Assembly: GCF_043196875.1 (NCBI RefSeq)
Contig: NZ_JBEBMX010000005.1
Location: 1-64,000 of the forward strand
Length of the DNA: 64,000 bases
Source: Saccharospirillum sp043196875
Lineage (GTDB): Bacteria > Pseudomonadota > Gammaproteobacteria > Pseudomonadales > Natronospirillaceae
Reading direction: 5' to 3'
Made by a program: the position numbers and the translations under genes. Below, in pieces: positions 8,737 through 16,226 of the stretch. The notes below the pieces were generated by a model. The model had not been told where the DNA came from, made no database searches, and saw only the letters and a list, made by a program, of their open reading frames with translations. How positions within the stretch are numbered: the stretch's first letter is position 1; every line of letters begins with the position of its first letter.

Positions 8737-9486
8737 ATGGCTACTGTTTCTATGCGTGACCTGCTTAAAGCAGGCGTACACTTCGGTCACCAGACCCGTT
8801 ACTGGAACCCGAAGATGGGCAAATACATCTTTGGTGCCCGCAACAAGATCCACATCATCAACCTGGAGCACACCGTTCCGGCGTTGAACTCCGCTCTGGC
8901 CCGTATCGGCCAAATGGCTGGTGGCAAGAACAAGATTCTGTTCGTTGGCACCAAGCGTTCTGCCAGCAACATCGTGCGTGAACAAGCGTCCCGTGCCGGT
9001 ATGCCTTATGTGGTACACCGTTGGCTCGGCGGTATGTTGACTAACTACAAAACCATCCGTGTTTCCATCAAGCGTCTGCGTGAACTGGAAACTCAGCGTG
9101 GTGACGGCACCTTTGAACAGCTGACCAAGAAAGAACGTCTGATGCGTGAGCGTGAGATCGAGAAGCTGGAAAAAACCATCGGCGGTATCAAGGACATGGG
9201 CGGCCTGCCGGATGCCCTGTTCGTTATTGACGTCGATCACGAGCGCATCGCTATTCAGGAAGCCAACAAGCTGGGTATTCCGGTTATCGGTGTGGTCGAT
9301 ACCAACTCCAACCCGGACGGTGTCGACATCGTTATCCCGGGTAACGACGACGCCATCCGCGCCATCGAGATCTACGCCAGCTCTGTTGCTGATGCCATTC
9401 TCGAAGCGCGTGCTGCCAACGCGACCGAAGCGGATGAGTTTGTTGAAGTTGCTGAAGAAGCCACTGACGAACCCGCTGCCGAGTAA
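8737..9486 (+). CDS. rpsB: 30S ribosomal protein S2
   Basis: A 249-residue S2 protein, located between head and body of the small subunit near the mRNA exit. The N-terminus MATVSMRDLLKAGVHFGHQT and the ALFVIDVDHERIA and VDTNSNPDGVDIVIPGNDDA blocks are diagnostic. The C-terminus ends in an acidic, alanine-rich tail (EATDEPAAE). The ATG at 8737 follows GTGAGG. It forms an operon with tsf, separated by a partial terminator, as in most gammaproteobacteria. Confidence 0.98.
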   Translation: MATVSMRDLLKAGVHFGHQTRYWNPKMGKYIFGARNKIHIINLEHTVPALNSALARIGQMAGGKNKILFVGTKRSASNIVREQASRAGMPYVVHRWLGGMLTNYKTIRVSIKRLRELETQRGDGTFEQLTKKERLMREREIEKLEKTIGGIKDMGGLPDALFVIDVDHERIAIQEANKLGIPVIGVVDTNSNPDGVDIVIPGNDDAIRAIEIYASSVADAILEARAANATEADEFVEVAEEATDEPAAE

Positions 9487-9511
9487 GCAGCACAGGCAGC
9501 GGCCGCACGAC

Positions 9512-9534
9512 AAAGGGGCCACGGCCCCTTTTTG
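9512..9534 (+). terminator. Intrinsic terminator/attenuator between rpsB and tsf
   Basis: AAAGGGGCC pairs with GGCCCCTTT around a two-base AC centre and runs into T5. Because tsf follows 70 bp later with no obvious promoter of its own, it probably acts as a partial terminator that lowers tsf expression relative to rpsB. Confidence 0.75.
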
Positions 9535-9604
9535 TTAGCCCGGTCACCGGGTGGTCATCGGCCGCTGTCACTATCGAATTGAACCGAACCTCGAGGAAAT
9601 GAAC

Positions 9605-10471
9605 ATGGCTACTATTACTGCGGCCCAGGTAAAGGAACTGCGTGAGCGCACTGGCCTGGGCATGATGGAATGTAAGAAGGCCCTGGTTGAAGCCGATGGC
9701 AACATCGAAGCGGCGATCGACAACCTGCGCAAGGCCTCTGGTCTGAAAGCGGCCAAAAAAGCCGGCCGTACTGCGGCTGAAGGCGTGATCATCACCCGTC
9801 AATCTGCCGACAACAGCGAAGCGCTGCTGCTGGAAGTCAACTGCGAAACCGATTTCGTGGCTCGCGATGACAACTTCCTGAACTTCGCCAACAAGGTCGC
9901 TGACCAGGCGATGGCTGACAAGCAGACCGACATCGCTGCGTTGATGGCGGCGGGTCTGGAATCTGAGCGTGAAGCGCTGGTGCAGAAAATCGGTGAGAAA
10001 ATCGACGTGCGTCGTGCTTTCCTGATTGGTGGCGCCGGCAAAACCGTTGCCACCTACGTTCACGGCGGCCGTATCGGCGTTGCTGTTGAAATGGAAGGCG
10101 GTAACGAAGAACTGGGCCGTGATGTGGCGATGCATATTGCTGCCATCAATCCTCAGTACGTTTCTGCTGACGACGTTCCTCAGGAAGTGCTCGAGCGCGA
10201 AAAAGAAGTGGTTGCTGCCCAGGCTGAGAATTCTGGCAAGCCGGCTGAAATCATCGAGAAGATGGTTGGCGGTCGTCTGAAGAAATTCGTTGCTGAAATC
10301 TCCTTGCTGGAACAGCCGTTCGTTAAAGACCCGGATACCAAGGTCGGTAACCTGGTTAAGAACGCTGGCGCCACCTTGACCGCTTTCACTCGTCTGGAAG
10401 TGGGCGAGGGCATCGAGAAAGAGGAAGTCGACTTCGCCGCTGAAGTCGCCGCCGCTGCCAAGGGCAGCTAA
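9605..10471 (+). CDS. tsf: Elongation factor Ts
   Basis: A 288-residue guanine-nucleotide exchange factor for EF-Tu. The N-terminal UBA-like domain (VKELRERTGLGMMECKKAL) and the core TDFVARDDNF motif that contacts EF-Tu are both present. The ATG at 9605 follows CGAGG at a good distance and begins MATITAAQ, as in relatives; an ATG at 9599 is possible but less likely. Second gene of the rpsB operon; a strong terminator follows. Confidence 0.97.
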   Translation: MATITAAQVKELRERTGLGMMECKKALVEADGNIEAAIDNLRKASGLKAAKKAGRTAAEGVIITRQSADNSEALLLEVNCETDFVARDDNFLNFANKVADQAMADKQTDIAALMAAGLESEREALVQKIGEKIDVRRAFLIGGAGKTVATYVHGGRIGVAVEMEGGNEELGRDVAMHIAAINPQYVSADDVPQEVLEREKEVVAAQAENSGKPAEIIEKMVGGRLKKFVAEISLLEQPFVKDPDTKVGNLVKNAGATLTAFTRLEVGEGIEKEEVDFAAEVAAAAKGS

Positions 10472-10479
10472 GCGGAAAG

Positions 10480-10507
10480 AAGGGCAGGTTATCTGCCCTT
10501 TTTTTTG
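10480..10507 (+). terminator. Intrinsic terminator after tsf
   Basis: AGGGCAG / CTGCCCT stem with a GTTAT loop followed by eight T residues, nine bases after the tsf stop codon. It closes the rpsB-tsf operon. Confidence 0.92.
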
Positions 10508-10626
10508 GCCTGTGCAAGCGCAAAACGAGTCACTTAATGATCGCGAGTGAACCGCTATACTGGCCAAAGCCCGCCGCACCGCTTTAACCGGTGCGGCTCC
10601 AATCACTGCCAAAGGAAAAGGTTGCC

Positions 10627-11367
10627 ATGCCAACGAAAGATTCCCATCCCCGCTACAAACGCATCCTGCTCAAACTCAGTGGCGAAGCCCTGTCCGGCGA
10701 GCAGGGCTTTGGTATCGACCCGAAAGTGCTCGACCGCATGGCGCTGGAAATCGGTCAGCTGGTGGGTATCGGCGTCCAGGTGGGTCTGGTGATCGGCGGC
10801 GGTAATCTGTTCCGCGGCAAGGCGTTGCATGAAGCCGGCCTCGACCGCGTGACCGGCGACCATATGGGTATGCTGGCCACGGTGATGAACGCCCTGGCGA
10901 TGCGCGATGCGCTGGAACGCTCCAATATCCGCAGCCGGGTGATGTCGGCCATTCCCATGTCGGGCATTGTCGAGCACTATGACCGGCGCAGCGCGATTCG
11001 CTATCTGACGCAGGGTGACGTGGTTATCTTCTCCGCCGGCACCGGCAACCCCTTCTTTACCACCGACTCAGCCGCCTGCTTGCGCGGCATTGAAGTCGAG
11101 GCCGATCTGGTGCTGAAAGCCACCAATGTAGATGGTGTTTACAGTGCCGATCCCCGAACCGTTCCGGATGCGGTAAAATACGATCGCCTGAGCTACGACG
11201 AAGCGCTGGAAAAACAGCTGGGTGTGATGGATTTGACGGCTGTCTGCCTGGTGCGGGATCATAATATGCCGGTTCGGGTATTCAACATGAACAAGCCAGG
11301 AGCCTTGGTGTCGCTGATGGTCGGTGGCAATGAGGGTACGCTCATGGCAGAGGACATTACTGCATGA
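10627..11367 (+). CDS. pyrH: UMP kinase
   Basis: A 246-residue amino-acid-kinase-fold enzyme that phosphorylates UMP to UDP in pyrimidine nucleotide synthesis. The KRILLKLSGEAL N-terminus, the VIGGGNLFRG glycine motif, the FSAGTGNPFFTTDSAA region and the ADLVLKATNVDGVY nucleotide-binding block are all typical. The ATG at 10627 sits behind AAAGGAAAAGG. Its stop overlaps the frr start by four bases, so pyrH and frr are coupled; this pair is conserved across bacteria. Confidence 0.97.
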   Translation: MPTKDSHPRYKRILLKLSGEALSGEQGFGIDPKVLDRMALEIGQLVGIGVQVGLVIGGGNLFRGKALHEAGLDRVTGDHMGMLATVMNALAMRDALERSNIRSRVMSAIPMSGIVEHYDRRSAIRYLTQGDVVIFSAGTGNPFFTTDSAACLRGIEVEADLVLKATNVDGVYSADPRTVPDAVKYDRLSYDEALEKQLGVMDLTAVCLVRDHNMPVRVFNMNKPGALVSLMVGGNEGTLMAEDITA

Positions 11368-11921
11368 TCGAAGACATTAAGAAGGAAACGGAAGCGCATA
11401 ACAAAAGAGCCCTGGTCGCTTTGGACGAAGGCTTCAATCGCATCCGTACCGGCCGGGCCAACCCGTCCATCTTCGACGCCTTAAGCGTCAGCTATTATGG
11501 TGTCGATACACCGCTGCAACAGGTCGCCAACATCACCGTCGAAGACGGTCGTACCCTGGCCATCGTGCCGTGGGAAAAAAACATGGTGCCGGAAATCGAA
11601 AAGGCCATCATGAAGGCAGACCTGGGTTTGAACCCGGCCACCTCCGGTGACAAGATTCGTGTCGTTATGCCGGCGCTGACCGAAGAGACGCGCAAAGACA
11701 TGATCAAGGTGGCGCGTGCTGAGGCCGAAAAAGCCCGGGTGTCCATTCGCAATGGACGCCGCGACGCCAATGCCACCATCAAAGATCTGGTGAAGGAAAA
11801 AGAACTGTCGGAAGACGAAGGTCGCAACGCTGAAGAAGATGTTCAGAAGCTGACCGATAAAGCCATCGCCATGGTCGAAAAGCATTTAGAAGAAAAAGAG
11901 CAAGAGTTGATTACGGTCTAA
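11364..11921 (+). CDS. frr: Ribosome recycling factor
   Basis: A 185-residue RRF, which with EF-G splits the post-termination ribosome. Length and the three-helix-bundle blocks (FNRIRTGRANPSIF, ILDA-equivalent FDALSVSYYG, TSGDKIRVVMPALTEE, VSIRNGRRDAN) match the family exactly. It starts in the ATGA overlap with pyrH. An intrinsic terminator about 25 bases downstream ends this transcript, at least partly, before uppS. Confidence 0.97.
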   Translation: MIEDIKKETEAHNKRALVALDEGFNRIRTGRANPSIFDALSVSYYGVDTPLQQVANITVEDGRTLAIVPWEKNMVPEIEKAIMKADLGLNPATSGDKIRVVMPALTEETRKDMIKVARAEAEKARVSIRNGRRDANATIKDLVKEKELSEDEGRNAEEDVQKLTDKAIAMVEKHLEEKEQELITV

Positions 11922-11944
11922 AACCGTTCTCAAGCAAGAGAGGG

Positions 11945-11982
11945 GAGGCAGCATGGCAAAGCCATGTTGCCTTTAGTTTTTT
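11945..11982 (+). terminator. Intrinsic terminator after frr
   Basis: An 11-bp stem (GGCAGCATGGC / GCCATGTTGCC, one G-T pair) with an AAA loop is followed by TTTAGTTTTTT. It separates frr from the uppS group. Confidence 0.8.
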
Positions 11983-12082
11983 CAGTCCCTGAGTGACGCT
12001 GGTTGTTTGACCAGTGTGCCAAATCGTCAGGAGTCTGTTGCGTCGGGAAGGCGCCGGACACGAACCGAACTATGGATCGCCT

Positions 12083-12838
12083 ATGACCACTGCCCAAGAT
12101 CAGGGAGAGCAGAGCATTCCTCGCCATCTGGCCATTATCATGGATGGCAATAATCGTTGGGCAAAAAAGCGACCGCTGGGTGGAATATCGGGTCATAAGG
12201 CGGGCGTAAAATCCGTGCGTACCGTGGTGGAAGCCTCGGCGCGGGCGGGAGTGGAAGTGCTCACTCTGTACGCTTTCAGTTCGGAAAACTGGCGACGGCC
12301 GACGGAAGAAGTCAACGCCCTGATGGATCTGTTCCTGATGGCGCTGAACCGGGAAGTGAAGAAGCTGCACAAGAATAATCTGCGTTTGCGTATTATCGGC
12401 GACACCAGCCGATTCAGCGCGGCTATCCAGAAAGCGATTGTTGCTGCTGAGCAACTGACGGCCGACAACACCGGTATGACGCTGGCGGTCGCGGCTAATT
12501 ATGGCGGCCACTGGGATATCACCCAGGCCGCACGAAGCTTGGCTGAGGATGTCGCTGAAGGTCGCTTAACACCGGCAGACGTGACCGAAGCAAGCCTGCA
12601 GGCGCGAGTGGCTCTGGGTGATTTGCCGCCGCCGGATCTGTGCATTCGTACCGCCGGCGAGCAACGCATTTCCAATTTCTTGTTGTGGCAGTTTGCCTAT
12701 ACGGAATTCTATTTCACGCCCGAGTTTTGGCCGGATTTCAACCAAGAATCACTGCAGCGGGCTTTTGCCAGCTATGCCGGTCGGGTACGACGTTATGGTC
12801 GAACCGACGAGCAACTGGAGCAGACGCTGAGTTCCTGA
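12083..12838 (+). CDS. uppS: Undecaprenyl diphosphate synthase
   Basis: A 251-residue cis-prenyltransferase that adds isopentenyl units to farnesyl diphosphate to give the C55 carrier of peptidoglycan and O-antigen synthesis. The IIMDGNNRWAKKR motif holds the catalytic Asp21; FSSENWRRP and RTAGEQRISNFLLWQ are the other conserved blocks. The reading frame extends 23 codons further upstream, but the ATG at 12083, preceded by GGA, gives the usual length. It begins the uppS-cdsA-dxr-rseP-bamA-skp-lpx envelope cluster. A DUF368 putative carrier translocase lies at 36.4 kb. Confidence 0.96.
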   Translation: MTTAQDQGEQSIPRHLAIIMDGNNRWAKKRPLGGISGHKAGVKSVRTVVEASARAGVEVLTLYAFSSENWRRPTEEVNALMDLFLMALNREVKKLHKNNLRLRIIGDTSRFSAAIQKAIVAAEQLTADNTGMTLAVAANYGGHWDITQAARSLAEDVAEGRLTPADVTEASLQARVALGDLPPPDLCIRTAGEQRISNFLLWQFAYTEFYFTPEFWPDFNQESLQRAFASYAGRVRRYGRTDEQLEQTLSS

Positions 12839-12840
12839 TT

Positions 12841-13665
12841 ATGTTTATACAACGCCTGATTACCTCTCTGGTACTGGCCCCGCTGATGCTGGCTGGCATT
12901 TATTTGCTGCCGGCTGATTACTTTTCCCTGTTCATCGGACTCATCGTCGTCTTGGCTGCCTGGGAGTGGGCCAATCTGGCGGGTTACAGCCGTACCACCA
13001 CTCGCCTGACCGTGGCCATTGCCGGCGCCGCCATTTTGCTGGCGGTTGACTGGTGGCGGCTGAGCGCTCAGATCAGTTGGCAGGCGCTGATGGTTGCCGC
13101 TGTGATCTGGTGGTTGCTGGCGCTGTTGTTGGTGCTGACTTATCCCGGCAGTCAGACCGTTATCCGTCGCCGCTGGGTTCGTCTGTTGATGGGCGTACCG
13201 GTGTTGGTGCCGTTCTGGCTGGGCCTTAATGTCTTGAAAGGCCGCCCCGACGCCGCGCTGGTACTGACCTGGCTGATGCTCTTGGTTTGGGGTGCGGACG
13301 TCGGCGCGTACTTTGCCGGTCGTGCTTTTGGTAACCGCAAACTGGCACCGAACGTCAGTCCGGGTAAAACCTGGGCCGGCGTCTATGGCGGTATGGCGAC
13401 GTCAATTCTGGTATCGGTGGTGGTGGCGCTGAACTTTCTACCGCCATTGAATGCCATGCAGTGGGCGGCTTTGGTACTGGTCAGTGCCTTGCTGGTGGCC
13501 ATCTCGGTGTTGGGCGATCTGCTGGAAAGTTTGCTCAAGCGTTACCGCGGTATTAAAGATTCTTCGCAATTGCTGCCCGGTCACGGCGGTGTGCTCGATC
13601 GCATCGACAGTCTGTGTGCGGCAACCCCGCTGTTCTGTCTCTTGCTGGTGGTGATTTCGGTATGA
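12841..13665 (+). CDS. cdsA: Phosphatidate cytidylyltransferase (CDP-diglyceride synthase)
   Basis: A 274-residue integral membrane enzyme, predicted to have about seven or eight transmembrane segments, that makes CDP-diacylglycerol from CTP and phosphatidate, the precursor of all phospholipids. The C-terminal signature is clear: KRYRGIKDSSQLLPGHGG followed by VLDRIDS. SPGKTWAGVYGG and the WGADVGAYFAGRAFG segment are also characteristic. It starts two bases after uppS and overlaps dxr by four bases. Confidence 0.96.
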   Translation: MFIQRLITSLVLAPLMLAGIYLLPADYFSLFIGLIVVLAAWEWANLAGYSRTTTRLTVAIAGAAILLAVDWWRLSAQISWQALMVAAVIWWLLALLLVLTYPGSQTVIRRRWVRLLMGVPVLVPFWLGLNVLKGRPDAALVLTWLMLLVWGADVGAYFAGRAFGNRKLAPNVSPGKTWAGVYGGMATSILVSVVVALNFLPPLNAMQWAALVLVSALLVAISVLGDLLESLLKRYRGIKDSSQLLPGHGGVLDRIDSLCAATPLFCLLLVVISV

Positions 13666-14840
13666 GCCCGACGCGCCCGCAACGTGTTTGTGTGTTAGGC
13701 GCCACCGGTTCGGTGGGCGTCAATACGCTGGATGTGATTGGGCGTCATCCGGATCGTTTTCAGCTGGTGGCGATCAGCGGGCATCGCAATATTGACCGCT
13801 TGGCGCAGCAAACCCGAGCGTTTAAGCCGCGCTGGGTGGTGGTGCCAGACGAAGCGGCGCGTCGTCAGTTGCTGGATTTGATCGGCTCAGTCACTACCGA
13901 AGTTCTGGTCGGCGAAGCGGCCTTGGCCGAAGTGGCTGCGTCGCCTGAAGTCGATGTGGTGATGGCGGCCATCGTCGGTTCTGCCGGTCTGATGTCTTCG
14001 TTAGCGGCGGCTCGTGCGGGTAAGCGTTTGCTGCTGGCTAACAAGGAAAGTCTGGTCGTGGCGGGCGATTTGCTGATGCGTTCCGTGGCGGAATCGGGCG
14101 CGCAACTGCTGCCGATCGACAGTGAACACAACGCGATTTTTCAATGCCTGCCGTCCGAGCATCGCCGCCAGGGCGTGTCCTCTGTCTTGTTGACGGCCTC
14201 GGGTGGTCCTTTCCTGAATACCCCGGCGAACCGGCTGGCGCAGATGTCGCCAGCGCAGGCAGTGGCGCATCCCAACTGGTCGATGGGCGCCAAGATTTCG
14301 GTCGATTCCGCTTCGCTGATGAACAAAGGTCTGGAGTTGATCGAAGCCTGTTGGCTGTTCGGTCTGACGCCTGCCGATGTCGAGGTAGTGATTCACCCGG
14401 AAAGCATTATCCATTCGATGGTGCGCTATCTGGATGGTTCGGTCATTGCGCAACTGGGTACACCGGATATGCGCACGCCAATCGCCTTTGGTCTGGGCTA
14501 TCCCGAGCGCATTGCCAGTGGCAGTGAGCCGTTGGCGTTCGACCCCAGCTTGAAGCTGACCTTCGATCAGCCCGATCGCCAACGCTTTCCCTGTCTGCGT
14601 CTGGCCGAAGAAGCCATAGCGGCTGGTGGCACCTTGCCAGCCGTGTTGAATGCGGCCAACGAAATCAGCGTGGCGGCGTTTCTCGATGAGCGTTTGCGCT
14701 TTACTGACCTGGCCCGCATTAATGAGCAAACCATGGATCGGCTGGGCAGCACGGCGGTGAGCTCGGTCGAGCAATTGCTGGATGTTGATCGCCAGGCACG
14801 GCAAGTTGCCGCCATGGTGATCAAGGAGATGGGCGTATGA
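13662..14840 (+). CDS. dxr: 1-deoxy-D-xylulose 5-phosphate reductoisomerase
   Basis: A 392-residue enzyme (also called IspC) that converts DXP to methylerythritol 4-phosphate with NADPH, the first committed MEP-pathway step and the target of fosmidomycin. VLGATGSVGVNTLDVI is the NADPH site, LLANKESLVV follows, and PIDSEHNAIFQ and SASLMNKGLELIEA carry the metal and substrate ligands. Two later pathway genes, ispD and ispF, lie at 33.5-34.7 kb. The start overlaps cdsA by four bases and the end overlaps rseP by four. Confidence 0.97.
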   Translation: MSPTRPQRVCVLGATGSVGVNTLDVIGRHPDRFQLVAISGHRNIDRLAQQTRAFKPRWVVVPDEAARRQLLDLIGSVTTEVLVGEAALAEVAASPEVDVVMAAIVGSAGLMSSLAAARAGKRLLLANKESLVVAGDLLMRSVAESGAQLLPIDSEHNAIFQCLPSEHRRQGVSSVLLTASGGPFLNTPANRLAQMSPAQAVAHPNWSMGAKISVDSASLMNKGLELIEACWLFGLTPADVEVVIHPESIIHSMVRYLDGSVIAQLGTPDMRTPIAFGLGYPERIASGSEPLAFDPSLKLTFDQPDRQRFPCLRLAEEAIAAGGTLPAVLNAANEISVAAFLDERLRFTDLARINEQTMDRLGSTAVSSVEQLLDVDRQARQVAAMVIKEMGV

Positions 14841-16189
14841 CCTTGTTGAACTCTGTGCTGGGCATTCTGCTGGCGCTGGGCATTCTGGTGACGGTGCATG
14901 AATACGGCCACTTCTGGGTGGCGCGTCGCAACGGCATTAAGGTGCTGCGTTTTTCCATCGGTTTTGGTCGGCCGTTGCTGCGTTGGTACGATCGCCACGG
15001 CACCGAATTTGCCATCGCCTGGATACCGCTGGGCGGCTACGTGAAAATGCTCGACGAGCGTGAGGCACCGGTCGATCCGGCGCAACGTGATCAGGCGTTT
15101 AACAGCAAAACGCCGCTGCAGCGTATTGCCGTGGCGTCAGCTGGACCGGCGGCGAATTTTTTGTTCGCCATTGTCGCCTTTGCGTTGTTGTACAGCCTGG
15201 GAGTGCGCGAACTGGCCTCTTACGTCGAAGCGCCGGCGCCGAATTCGCCGGCGGCTGCGGCCGGTTTTGTTGAGGGTGATCGCATTACCGCCATCGATAC
15301 TCAGAGTGTCGATTCCTGGCGTGGCATCAGCCTGGCGTTGGCGCGTCGGGTTGGCGACAGCGGCGCTCTGGATTTTCAGGTTGAGCAGGCCGATGGTGTC
15401 ATGACTTCGCGTTCCATTCCGGTGGAGCGTTGGCTGGCGTCGGAATCCGAACCCAACCCTTTGGGGAATTTGGGACTCTATCCGGATCGACCTGAAACAC
15501 CGGCGATTATCGGTGAGGTCTTCGCCGATGGCGCCGGTGCTGCTGCCGGTCTGCAAAGCGGCGATCGCATCGTCGCGGTGGATGGTCAAGTCATCGAAAA
15601 TTGGCTGGACTGGGTGGCAGTGATCCAGCCCAATGGCGGGCTCGATCTGAGCGTGGAACTGATCCGCGACGGTCAGCCGCTGCACTTGACGCTGACGCCC
15701 AACGAGCGCGAGGTCAACGGCCAGACTCAAGGCTTTATCGGTACCGCAGCGGCGCCGGTTGAATGGCCCGAAGATCGTCTGCTGACGTTTCGGGTGGCAC
15801 CCTGGACCGGCGTCTGGCTCGGCTTGCAGGACACCTGGGAAATGGTGCACCTGAGCTTTGCAATGTTGGGTAAAATGCTCAGCGGCCTGGTTTCGGTGCA
15901 GCAGATTGGTGGACCGATTTCCATGGCGCAAATGGCGGGCGATTCGGTTCAGGGTGGCCTGGAAAGTTTCGTGCGTTTTCTGGCCTTTATCAGCATCAGT
16001 TTGGGCGTGGTGAATCTGCTGCCGATCCCGGTGCTCGATGGCGGCCATATTCTTTTTTACAGCATTGAATGGTTACGCGGTCGGCCTTTGTCCGAACGCG
16101 TACAAATGATTGGTTCGCAGCTGGGTTTGTTGCTGGTGTTGGGACTGATGATGCTGGCGTTTGTTAATGATCTCGGCCGTTTGGGCTGA
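14837..16189 (+). CDS. rseP: Site-2 protease RseP
   Basis: A 450-residue membrane zinc protease that cuts anti-sigma factor RseA within the membrane during the sigma-E envelope stress response and clears signal-peptide remnants. The N-terminal helix holds the metal motif H21EYGH25; two PDZ domains span roughly residues 110-300; the third ligand lies in NLLPIPVLDGGH near residue 400. Topology and length are those of E. coli RseP. The position just before bamA matches related genomes and suggests co-control with envelope assembly. Confidence 0.96.
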   Translation: MTLLNSVLGILLALGILVTVHEYGHFWVARRNGIKVLRFSIGFGRPLLRWYDRHGTEFAIAWIPLGGYVKMLDEREAPVDPAQRDQAFNSKTPLQRIAVASAGPAANFLFAIVAFALLYSLGVRELASYVEAPAPNSPAAAAGFVEGDRITAIDTQSVDSWRGISLALARRVGDSGALDFQVEQADGVMTSRSIPVERWLASESEPNPLGNLGLYPDRPETPAIIGEVFADGAGAAAGLQSGDRIVAVDGQVIENWLDWVAVIQPNGGLDLSVELIRDGQPLHLTLTPNEREVNGQTQGFIGTAAAPVEWPEDRLLTFRVAPWTGVWLGLQDTWEMVHLSFAMLGKMLSGLVSVQQIGGPISMAQMAGDSVQGGLESFVRFLAFISISLGVVNLLPIPVLDGGHILFYSIEWLRGRPLSERVQMIGSQLGLLLVLGLMMLAFVNDLGRLG

Positions 16190-16226
16190 ATGTGATGGCA
16201 CTAGGGGTAATCGTTTGAGAGTTGTT

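Noticed and set aside
9332..10633. A 433-codon open frame on the minus strand
   Set aside because: It lies antisense to rpsB and tsf, which are certain genes; its codon pattern mirrors theirs and the protein resembles nothing.
14001..14804. A 267-codon open frame on the minus strand
   Set aside because: It is antisense to dxr; there is no ribosome-binding site or family resemblance.
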